From positions 62,001 to 126,000 of the forward strand of contig CAKOGP040002003.1 in NCBI GenBank assembly GCA_933822405.4: a DNA stretch of 64,000 bases. Direction: 5' to 3'. A program made the position numbers and the translations under genes. The stretch is from Cylindrotheca closterium (lineage: Eukaryota > Bacillariophyta > Bacillariophyceae > Bacillariales > Bacillariaceae). Under the pieces are notes generated by a model, which saw nothing but the letters and a program-made list of their open reading frames with translations, was not told where the DNA came from and ran no database searches. Every line of letters begins with the position of its first letter. Positions within the stretch are counted from its first letter, which is position 1. Below, piece after piece: positions 43,224 to 51,693 of this stretch.

Positions 43224-43910
43224 TTAGCGTGTCAATAGAATCCTCAAGTATTGTTGCATTGCTTGATTGTGCAAGTCTTGTTGTTGGAGTTGGTTTTGCT
43301 TGAGTTGGTCCAAGTAATTGGTCATGAAAAATGAGTCTTGTTGTTGTTGTTGTTGTTGTTGCTGTTGAGAAGCAGCAAACATTTGCAAGACACGATTGCT
43401 ATTGGATCCCTTGTTGTTCGTGGGAATGCTTGCTTGTGCTGACAAGGTAAAAGCCTGTGGATTCAGCATGGGAAGGTTGTTGGAGAGCACTGGCATAGAA
43501 AACGCCTTCATTGCCATGGCAGAAGGCGATAAAGGAGACGCTGATCGGCTGTCACTGCCGGTACAGCTAGCAGCCTTCTTGGCAGCCATAGCTGACTTGG
43601 TACCAATGTTCTTCATGGGCAACTTGTGGATAATCTTGCCACAGAGACTGCGCTTTCCACGCACAAAGGAGGGGTGAGAGTAGCTGCCTCTTCCGAGGTT
43701 GTCAAAGCCATAGTATTGCACTTGGCGTTTGAAGGACTTGAGCTTGCTCTGTCGTGGAAAGTACTTTGTGAGGAGAAAGGTTTCAAAGACCACGGGCTTA
43801 TGGATGCGGAATCCAACGCCGCTAGGAAGCCATGAGATGATGCTGGAAAGCTCTTCATTGTCTTCAATGTCGGTGAGCAGTTGATGCAACTTGTATGGAA
43901 AGCTTGACAT
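43224..43910 (-). CDS. HSF-type transcription factor, short
   Basis: Intronless, 228 residues from the ATG at 43910 (MSSFPYKLHQLL), which aligns with the other HSF starts; the upstream in-frame extension to 44111 has no HSF similarity. Residues 3-98 are the HSF DNA-binding domain but diverged: IISWLPSGVGFRIH, YFPRQSKLKSFKRQVQYYGF in place of FMRQLQYYDF, and a YSHPSFVRG wing. The recognition helix change suggests altered DNA preference. After the domain come a Lys-rich stretch, a Ser-Pro patch, a polyglutamine run near 176-186 and a Leu/Gln-rich C-terminus (YLDQLKQNQLQQQD). A coiled-coil trimerisation region is not evident. As in diatom HSF expansions generally, it may be a regulator outside the classic heat response. 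Confidence 0.87.
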   Translation of the reverse strand: MSSFPYKLHQLLTDIEDNEELSSIISWLPSGVGFRIHKPVVFETFLLTKYFPRQSKLKSFKRQVQYYGFDNLGRGSYSHPSFVRGKRSLCGKIIHKLPMKNIGTKSAMAAKKAASCTGSDSRSASPLSPSAMAMKAFSMPVLSNNLPMLNPQAFTLSAQASIPTNNKGSNSNRVLQMFAASQQQQQQQQQQDSFFMTNYLDQLKQNQLQQQDLHNQAMQQYLRILLTR

Positions 43911-44066
43911 TGTTATTGATGAGAGATGAAATTGTTTGTGCAAACGAAAGAAAATAGAAATTATGAAACAAACAAGCGATGATTTTCTGAACTTTTCGCA
44001 AGTTTTGGTCGTTCTGGTTTGAGGCCGGTGAAGTCCGCTCCCTATTTCTACATTATATACATGTGA

Positions 44067-44073
44067 CTTTATA
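44067..44073 (-). promoter_or_regulatory. TATA-like element of HSF gene at 43910
   Basis: TATAAAG on the minus strand lies about 157 bp upstream of the HSF ATG. It sits inside a direct repeat of ATGTGACT (44061-44068 and 44072-44079). Confidence 0.3.
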
Positions 44074-45100
44074 TGTGACTGACGACAATCCGGTGTTCGC
44101 AGCCCTTCCAAATGAAACGATTTCTGAACGATGACTTCTGACCATAAGTATTGGAAATTGATTTGGCCCCGCCAAGGCCAATTTGCATGTCGTATGATGG
44201 AAATGAAATGCCGCTATGGACGCAGTAGCGAAATGTTCTCACCATGGACCATTAAGTGGCATGAATCGTAAAGCGGCGCTAAATACACCGAACAAATTCA
44301 AGCGCTTGCAGAAAGTACGGAGGGCTACGGCAAAACGTCCAATTCTGACCTTTCCTTGCGGGACATTTGATCAATTACTCGTTTCGATTGTTACATATAT
44401 AACTTCGCGGCGAAAATTCAAACAAACCAAAAGTGACCGTCAAAAATCAATTGTGACGAAATTATCGATGACTGCATGGCAGAAATTGAAAATACTGTAG
44501 GTTCTGTTTTCGGTACCGCAGTACGGTACCGGTAGGTATTAAATAGTCCAGAATATTCTCGAAGTCACGCCAACAACAAAAAAAGGGTACCAGATAATGG
44601 TACCAAGTAACTGGCATATCAGAATGAATCACACACTCCTTTTGCAGAGGTACCGTACGATCAAAAAGGTTTCTAATCCTCATCCTCTTGCGATCTTGAA
44701 TGGGATGACGCGTGACGCTCCAACATGAAGGCGAACTTGAATACTACTGCTCTAGAGTACCGTGGAACTGTTACCCAGCCGCGACATGCTAACCCTTCAC
44801 CACGATTCTCCTGCCTGATACCACACCTTTATGACCGGGACATGCGGGGACATGAACATGAATGATAGTAATGGCGTATACTTCTAATAGAGAAGAGTTG
44901 CTTGCTGCTGACACTACTGCTACAGTAGTAGTACTGCCTGGTACACCAGGCAGTCGCAACCCTACACATTCAGCACGCGGGGACACACTAATGATACCAA
45001 CCCCGCAGAATACTGAAATGGAGAGTTATAACGTGTTTACTAGTAGTAGTAGACGATCATCTTTTGCTTCAAGGATGCTTCCTTAACGGGAACTGCTCCT

Positions 45101-45155
45101 GGCACTACTTGAGTTGGTACTGGTGCTGGTGCATGGCACTACTTGAGTTGGTACT
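45101..45155. repeat. Direct repeat, 21 bp, period 34
   Basis: GGCACTACTTGAGTTGGTACT occurs at 45101-45121 and 45135-45155 without mismatch. It lies in the HSF spacer and has no coding context. Confidence 0.8.
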
Positions 45156-46409
45156 AGTACATGCTGTATTAGTAACTGGTATGCTAAGAATAAGAAGTCG
45201 CCTTGTTCACGGCCATTACTACGGATACTGCAAGCCACAGCATACATCATGAAAGGGAACCGGGAAATGGATGGTGGTGAGGTACGGTATACTACTGTAG
45301 CAGTGAACAATCGTGAGACACTAGTAGTTGTACCATGCACAACATACTATAGTGGCTAATTTTGGCAGCACTACTAATACAAACCGCCGCGTCCTCAGCC
45401 AAAGAGATGTAAAGAATAATTCAATACTCGCCGCATCAGAAAAGTATCCGCAGCCTGCAGATAGTGTCGTTGTATTCGAAACTGCTGGGCGTGGTGAAGC
45501 AAGCTATTTTCAGCATACTAACTTGTTCCTTGTTGCCTCCAGGGAGCTAGCAGCAGCTCCACCACCACCGCTTTTGTAGATTACAACACTATTGGCGGCC
45601 GAACCAAAGATTTCTACTAGTCTAAATGTTCAGTATTAAAATATAATATACCGTAGGAAAATGTGCAGGACGAACATGAAATCATCAGGTCGTCGTGCAA
45701 CGCGGAGGTTCAAGTCCTTGGCCGTGCATATAAAATTAATCCATTGCTATTATCAACACTTAAGATACTGTAGTGCCACAGTAGATGAAAGAGAAGGGAG
45801 TGTTATTATTGGTGTCTGTAGTTGTATCTCCTTTGGTGAGAGCCATAGTAATTCAAATATCCGTGACTCCGATGAATCTTGTTTTATCAAATCATGACTC
45901 TTAATAAAATAAGTAATGCGAAAGAATTGTACCCCATGTTCTGAATCCTTCTTGCCATATGTAAATGTTAGCGTGCGACAACAAGTTCGATGTAGAACAA
46001 TTTTCCTCAGACATAATTTCAAGCAAAAAAAACGGGTTTGGCTACCGACTGCGCTTGGGAAGTTTTTCCTTGCTCATGTTCTTTCAAAATCTTCTAGGAA
46101 ACGCATTCATGTGTAAACGGGTGTCCGTCCAACTTCTTTTTCGCCATTTTTCCGCAAGATCACACAAGAACATCGATCGTAGCTCGAATCGGCAATGAAT
46201 TTCTTATCGAAAATTTAGGAAGGCATAGGTAACTCGTTCACTATGTGAAAAATTACCGATCGTTATATGCATTGACCATTGCGGCTACATAACAAAAAAG
46301 CGAATAAAAAATTGGTCCTGTAGAAACTTTACGCCCCTCACGTTCGTACCCCATGGCCAAGTTTTTTTGCAAAACTAATACGCAGTAATAAATTCGGAAA
46401 TACCTGACC

Positions 46410-47309
46410 ATGCCAGCCTTTCCTTACAAACTGCACACCCTCTTGGAGGATGTCACTGCTGATGAAGAACTCAGTACAATCATCTCATGGTTGCCCGATG
46501 GAAAATCCTTTCGAATTCACTCACAAGAAGAGTTTGAAAGACGTGTTCTGAAGGATTACTTTCCGCGTCAAAAACAGGTCAAGTCATTCATGAGACAACT
46601 GCAGTATTACGACTTTGAGAACTTTGGTGATGGTTTGTTCTGTCATCGATGCTTCCGACGAGGTCAACGGAACTTGTGTGGTCAAATTTTGCACCAGTTG
46701 CCAACCAAGTCTCAAAAGGTCGGTGGAGGGTCCACTCGTCCATTGAAGCAGCGTGGCCGCAAAAAGAAGGGCCGATCGTCTCAGTCGTTTGAGACGTCGC
46801 CAGAGCTTGACATGGCGCCATATATCGTGGCATCCTCCTCACCAGAGCCGTCCCTGCCAGATGATGCAACTTCTACACGTGTAGTGTGCTCCTCGTCGTC
46901 TGTTTCGGCTGACGAACAGCAGCAGTCCCAAGAGCACCAAGGGCGTGAGCTACAACTGAACTCTCTTTCACCCACTTGTGTGAATGAAGTTCCCAGTCCT
47001 CTCAAGAGAAGCGGTAGTAATGTTGTTAAGGGGAACGCGCAAACCGAACAACTATTCAACACGGTTCTGCCAAATGTGTTTCCCCAACAAACAACTTCCT
47101 CCTACCTAACAACACGTCGTGGGGCCTTTGCTCAATACGGGATGCAAGCCATGACTGCTGCACGAAGTAACTACATGTCGTGTCTACAGCAAGAGATTAT
47201 GATTGGATCCATCTTGTCCATTCAGAGACGTCTGTCAATGGAACAGTACGAGACTACTAACTCTGGCGCAATCAACAACTCCAGCGCCAGCACACGCACA
47301 CAACCGTAA
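46410..47309 (+). CDS. Heat shock transcription factor (HSF)
   Basis: Intronless, 299 residues. The DNA-binding domain (3-100) is very close to those at 8633 and 48183: FPYKLHTLLEDV, IISWLPDGKSFRIH, YFPRQKQVKSFMRQLQYYDF, FCHRCFRRGQRNLCGQ. A basic Arg/Lys block (RPLKQRGRKKKGR) follows as nuclear signal. The rest is Ser/Gln/Glu-rich with a short conserved C-terminal motif (ARSNYMSCLQQEIMIGSIL). Close relation to the genes at 8633 and 48183 suggests local duplication, but the 2-38 kb spacing and divergent tails show it is not recent. Confidence 0.92.
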   Translation: MPAFPYKLHTLLEDVTADEELSTIISWLPDGKSFRIHSQEEFERRVLKDYFPRQKQVKSFMRQLQYYDFENFGDGLFCHRCFRRGQRNLCGQILHQLPTKSQKVGGGSTRPLKQRGRKKKGRSSQSFETSPELDMAPYIVASSSPEPSLPDDATSTRVVCSSSSVSADEQQQSQEHQGRELQLNSLSPTCVNEVPSPLKRSGSNVVKGNAQTEQLFNTVLPNVFPQQTTSSYLTTRRGAFAQYGMQAMTAARSNYMSCLQQEIMIGSILSIQRRLSMEQYETTNSGAINNSSASTRTQP

Positions 47310-47372
47310 GATCAATCAACCCGTCTCATGTATATCTCTCAACACACTTTTAGTCCCAGCACACTTTTAGTC

Positions 47373-47391
47373 CTATCCTTCGGAAGGATAG
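47373..47391. terminator. 19-bp palindrome after HSF stop
   Basis: Perfect inverted repeat with 9-bp arms and one centre base, 64 bp after the HSF stop codon at 47309. In RNA it can fold as a short stem, perhaps in the 3' untranslated region. Termination or processing function is only a guess; eukaryotic 3' ends do not need such a stem. Confidence 0.3.
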
Positions 47392-47801
47392 TATAATACC
47401 GGTAGAAGTACAATTTATACTCAAACACTAGTGAACGAACATAAGCCGCGTGAACTAACATCTCTTTAGTACTACTACAGTAGATATTTAGTACTATACT
47501 ATAGATCCAGACGACGTGTAAAATAGGAGAAACCATCGCTGTAACCCATGAATCATTATCAGTTCTATCTTGGGTCTGTTGTTGCTTTTGGTTTTGCTTC
47601 TGCCGATCAATTCGGAAACCGCAGAAACGAACTGCTGTTGCTGCTGGTGCTATAAAAGGGTAATTACCAGTACCGGTAGTGGTTCGCTCCCTCCCTTTCT
47701 CATCTCATCCGTCGTTGGCGGCCAAAAAGGAACCGTGTCTAAAGTTTTGTTCGACTGTTCGCGCCGTGGAGGGAAGGAGAACAAGTAATCGAACTATAAC
47801 T

Positions 47802-47809
47802 TTCAGGAA
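47802..47809. promoter_or_regulatory. HSE-like TTCAGGAA
   Basis: TTC and GAA in inverted order with a two-base gap match the core of a heat-shock element. It lies about 375 bp upstream of the HSF gene at 48183 and could serve self-regulation. A single dimeric site is weak evidence, since three units are typical. Confidence 0.25.
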
Positions 47810-48066
47810 CGATGACGATCAATGGATGTTTATAAATGTGACCGCAAATACTTAGTGGTCCCCAGTTGACATTTTGGTTTCTGAACTAGAACAGTCTGGA
47901 AACACTGAGAATTAGGGATGGAAGTGACTCAGAAGAAACGGTTTCTAAGGAGAGCTAACAAACATTCGCAATAAGAGCCATCGATATCAAGGATTTATGA
48001 ATGACGGAAAGTGGCGGGGGCACAATCACACAGGAAGAGTGAGTCGTCAGTCTCATTCTGCCAGCA

Positions 48067-48074
48067 TATAAAAT
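48067..48074 (+). promoter_or_regulatory. TATA-like element of HSF gene at 48183
   Basis: TATAAAAT lies 109 bp upstream of the start codon, close to the spacing seen for the HSF gene at 8633. Confidence 0.35.
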
Positions 48075-48182
48075 ATTGAATCCGCGATTCTTCCAAACAG
48101 AATAATCACTGAGAATCGTACTATCGCTCTTGACCTTCACAACATTTGATTGATTCATCCCCGAAGCATACAATACATCATC

Positions 48183-49067
48183 ATGCCTGCCTTTCCATAC
48201 AAGCTTCACGAACTCCTCGATGACGTGAATGACGATGCTGAACTCAGTGCCATCATATCGTGGCTGCCAGAGGGCACATCATTCCGAATCCACTCGTATG
48301 AACAATTTGAGAAGAGACTCTTGAAGCAGTACTTTCCTCGGCAAACACAGATAAAGTCCTTCATGAGGCAGCTCCAGTACTATGACTTTGAGAACTTTGG
48401 TGGCGGTTTATTCAGCCACCCTTGCTTCAAGCGGGGCCTGCGAAACAAGTGTGGCCAAATCCTCCATCAGTTGCCAACCAAGAGTCAAAAGGCAAACGGA
48501 GGTCGCACTCGTCCACTCAAGAGTCGAGGACGCAAAAAGAGGATCCGCGCTTCTTCTTTTGCCTCCACAGCAGGTACCAGCTCTGGGTCAGTTCTCACGA
48601 CCACCGCTGGGGATGCCTCGGTGATTTCCCATGACTCCTCTGAATCCTTCAAAGGTGGTGTTACAGCAGCAGACTCGAAACACGATTCGTCACCCACTCT
48701 GTCTCCGACAAAAGCGAAACAAGCTGATAGTATCACTCGTGGCCCATTTGCCGCTGAACTTGGCGATACAATGTCCTTGGCAATGCCCCCTGCGGTCCAG
48801 TCAATGATTTCCCAGCAACAGCAAATTCTCATGATGCATCAGCAACAGACCTTGGCCCAGTTCCAACAGATGCAAGCAATGCAAATGGCACGGCAAAAGT
48901 ATCTGTCCTGCCTTCAGCAGGAGATGTTGCTGGAATCGCTATTCCGGAATGGTAGCAACGGACATAGTATTATGTCATCATCCAATCAAGCGATACCACA
49001 TCAAGTGTTTCAGCCCGATACCACCATTTCCTCCGCGAGTGGTGGTAATAAACGACAGCAGGGTTGA
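48183..49067 (+). CDS. Heat shock transcription factor (HSF)
   Basis: Intronless, 294 residues from the ATG at 48183 (MPAFPYKLHELL); an in-frame extension to 48150 adds 11 residues and is not needed. The DNA-binding domain (3-100) has IISWLPEGTSFRIH, YFPRQTQIKSFMRQLQYYDF and FSHPCFKRGLRNKCGQ, closest to the gene at 46410. A basic nuclear-signal block follows (RPLKSRGRKKR). The C-terminal half is Ser/Thr-rich, then Gln/Met-rich (QQQQILMMHQQQTLAQFQQM), and ends with the shared motif ARQKYLSCLQQEMLLESLF. A trimerisation zipper of standard form is not clear. The pair 46410 and 48183 are same-strand neighbours and probably a tandem duplication. Confidence 0.92.
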   Translation: MPAFPYKLHELLDDVNDDAELSAIISWLPEGTSFRIHSYEQFEKRLLKQYFPRQTQIKSFMRQLQYYDFENFGGGLFSHPCFKRGLRNKCGQILHQLPTKSQKANGGRTRPLKSRGRKKRIRASSFASTAGTSSGSVLTTTAGDASVISHDSSESFKGGVTAADSKHDSSPTLSPTKAKQADSITRGPFAAELGDTMSLAMPPAVQSMISQQQQILMMHQQQTLAQFQQMQAMQMARQKYLSCLQQEMLLESLFRNGSNGHSIMSSSNQAIPHQVFQPDTTISSASGGNKRQQG

Positions 49068-49245
49068 GAGAGCATTCATCATCCTGCCTGTCTATATACA
49101 CGAACTTTTAGAATAGAAATCCTGCTACTACTAATATCCCTAAAATTAAATGATTTCAACCAAAAGAACGTACAGTATGTTTCATCTCGAATATCGAGAA
49201 ATGAGGTTTACAACTAGGTAGTGGATATATTTGATGAATATAACC

Positions 49246-50995
49246 CTACACAGCCGAAGCACCACCACCACCACCACCAAACGAGGTCGAGTCCTTGTCA
49301 AATATCTCAAGTGCATTCAAAATGGCCTGGTCCATGTTGAAATACTTGTAGTTGGCGAGTCGGCCAACGAATGATACATTTGGTGTTGCTTCTGCCATGG
49401 ATTGATACTTTTGGTATAACTTTCTGTTTCGGTCGTTCGGAACCGGCTAAGGTTTTGTAATCATGACATCCATGAGGTGAGACAATGCAGGCCAATGTAT
49501 AAAGTCATGGAAAGACACTTTTCAATTGAAACTTACATAATATGGTTCACCCCCAGCTTTGGAATGTTCGTAAAAGATCACTGTATGTGGGGATGATTGA
49601 TTCAAGAAATGCTTGTACTCCACGATTCGTGTAAAGTTTGCACTGCTAGAAGGATGATTCACCACCGGCTGGAAATTGGAACGGAGGAAGGGGCATCAGG
49701 TGAGCGAGTGAGCCACATGTGGGACGAGAAATGAAGAAAGACTACACCAATTTGGTATTCACCTTGGATTGAAATTGAGGGACATTCTTGAGTACTTTTC
49801 GTTCAAAGTCCAAACTTCGATATTCCAACTTGTCCCAACCCAAATCAGAAAAGTAGACATCTATTGGACCGGTGTAATAGGTTCGATGGTCACAATCAAT
49901 ATCATCTTTGATATCAAAGTAGTTGGTATTCACCTGGACGTCGATCTTTGGATGGTTGAGCATGTTGCGAAACATGGCCGTGTAACCATCAGATGGTAGA
50001 GCTTGATGAGGATCTGTAAAGTATCGCTTGTCGTGGTTGTTTCGGACCGGAATCCGAGCCGTTACTTCTGGACCCAACTCACGGGGACTCGTCCCCCACT
50101 GCTTCTCCGTGTAGGGCTTGAAGATGAGATCGTACAAGCGCGGTCCGACTCTGGATAAGGCCATTTCTTCCGAGTTGGCAATGGGGTTGTCATACTTGAC
50201 TTGTTCTTTCGCCAACCATTCGTCCATTTCCTGGGTATTCTGAATCTCGAGTCCAAAAAGTGCATTGACCGTTTCGATATTCACAGGAATGGGAACAATG
50301 GTACCATTCAACCCAACACTTCCCACAACTTCATGTTCGTAAGGCGTCCAATTGGTAAATTGCTGAAGGTAGTCCCATACTCGTTCGTAGGAGGTATGGA
50401 AGATGTGAGCTCCGTACTTGGACACTCGAATGTCTGTCTCATCATCAATGTAATCATAACAGTTGCCTCCAATGTGATCACGTTGTTCCATTACCAATAC
50501 TGATGCATTGTGCTGTGATGCATATCGTTCGGCTAATACTGATCCAGATAGCCCCGCCCCTACAATACAAATATCATATCGTTTTCGATTCAAGAACGAT
50601 GATGGTTGTGACTTCCGATGATGAGACGAACGGTAAGGAGGATTGATCATTCCAACATCGTGATGAAGGTAAAAATGGTGGTGGTGGGAATGGTAGTGGT
50701 CATGATGAATGTTAATCATCGAACAAGAGATATAAATAGACAAAGCCACGGTTGCTAGTGCCGAAGGATCGGTCCATCGCCACTTTCGTTTTCGTTTGCT
50801 CTTTGTTCGCTTTCTGGGGCTGCTTCTTGACGTTTTTATAGCTGGGTCCTTGTGCTTCTTTTTGCTAGCCTGCGCTGGCGAGTGCGGCGATGGCTGAACA
50901 CTGAGAGGAGCTTGGCGAGAAGCTCGTCGAGGCGTGGTGAGCTGAGTTTCCACATCCGCGACTGAAGAATCAGCACTTCGTTGTGTGCTGGTCAT
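49246..50995 (-). CDS. GLF: UDP-galactopyranose mutase, membrane-anchored
   Basis: Three exons, 50995-49763, 49668-49537 and 49446-49246, all phase 0 with GT-AG introns, give 521 residues. The first 70 residues are basic and Ser/Pro-rich, a membrane helix lies near 74-96 (ATVALSIYISCSM), and a His-rich luminal stretch (HHDHYHSHHHHF) follows, making a type II membrane protein. The catalytic domain starts with YDICIVGAGLSGS (FAD dinucleotide fold, from 140), then GGNCYDY, KYGAHIFHTS, FKPYTEKQWG, and, across intron boundaries, NFTRIVEYKHF, GGEPYY and SFVGRLANYKYFNMDQAI. The enzyme interconverts UDP-galactopyranose and UDP-galactofuranose using reduced FAD; a Golgi position would feed galactofuranose into surface glycans. 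The protein ends in a glycine run (GGT repeats). Catalytic motifs are all present, so it should be active. Confidence 0.93.
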
Positions 50996-51693
50996 CTTGT
51001 TTCTCTTCTTCTGTAGCAGCAGCTAGGTTTATCTAGGACTGAATGAGGCGATTACCACTTCTCCCGAGATTTTAGACTGTAGTTTGCTTCAGCACTTGAG
51101 GGTTGCGAGAAACTACCGAAGAAAGGAGGTATAGTATGATGTTCGTCTGTGATGACTCGGTATGTTATTATTATCGTTGAGAAAAAAGAAACGGTCAAAA
51201 CAAAATCTAACAATAAAAATAAGCGAAAAAGGAGAGAGAGTTTCGGGGGAGGCTATCTTTTAACCAAAAACTATAACGGTATTCTGCGAGTCGAGTCGTC
51301 ACCAAAAACACCCACGTGCATTGCCAGCTCGACTCGCCCAACTTTCCACGATCCTCACAAAAAAAGTCGACTTGTACGAGAAGAAGAATCTCCCCCAAAT
51401 ATCGAATCTCCTAGTATTTTCTTTCGCAAGCAAAAACGCACGTGCGGTTGGAACTTCAAGAGAGAGCGTTTCGGCCACGAGGAAAAATCTGGAGCATACA
51501 GGATCATATATATGTAAGCCGGATATGTAGACGCACTCATCATCCATCATTCTCAAACATTTTCAACATCTAACCGAACAAACAAGTCGTATCATAACGA
51601 CTGAATCAAACAGGGCCTTATTGATTACATCCAACAGACATAACAACATTGGCATCATCAGACTCTAATACTGCTGTTGACGAAGAAAGAATT
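50996..51693. promoter_or_regulatory. Divergent promoter region
   Basis: Between the divergent starts of the mutase (50995) and LRR gene (51694). It contains long purine-rich and A-rich stretches near 51180-51240. Several short frames overlap on both strands without support. The LRR start could lie further upstream if an unseen leader exon exists. Confidence 0.4.

Larger units (their letters stand above)
43911..46409. other. 2.5-kb spacer between divergent HSF genes
   Basis: No supported gene. It contains many GGTACC words (44514, 44524, 44586, 44599, 44648), TACTGTAG or CTACAGTA at 44493, 44920, 45293 and 45766, a 9-bp hairpin at 44933-44954, and a 21-bp direct repeat with period 34 at 45101-45121 and 45135-45155. 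Several frames of 60-97 codons start with ATG but overlap on both strands and show no domain. The end near 46410 is the HSF promoter. Confidence 0.45.
47310..48182. other. Spacer between two HSF genes
   Basis: Just after the upstream HSF, ACACTTTTAGTCC repeats at about 47345 and 47361 precede a perfect 19-bp palindrome at 47373-47391 (CTATCCTTC-G-GAAGGATAG). CTACAGTA lies at 47475-47482. Toward 48183 are a TTCAGGAA word (47802-47809) and a TATAAAAT (48067-48074). No gene supported. Confidence 0.5.

Noticed and set aside
44216..44500. 94-codon plus-strand frame in the HSF spacer
   Set aside because: ATG start but no domain and no similarity to neighbours; overlaps minus-strand frames.
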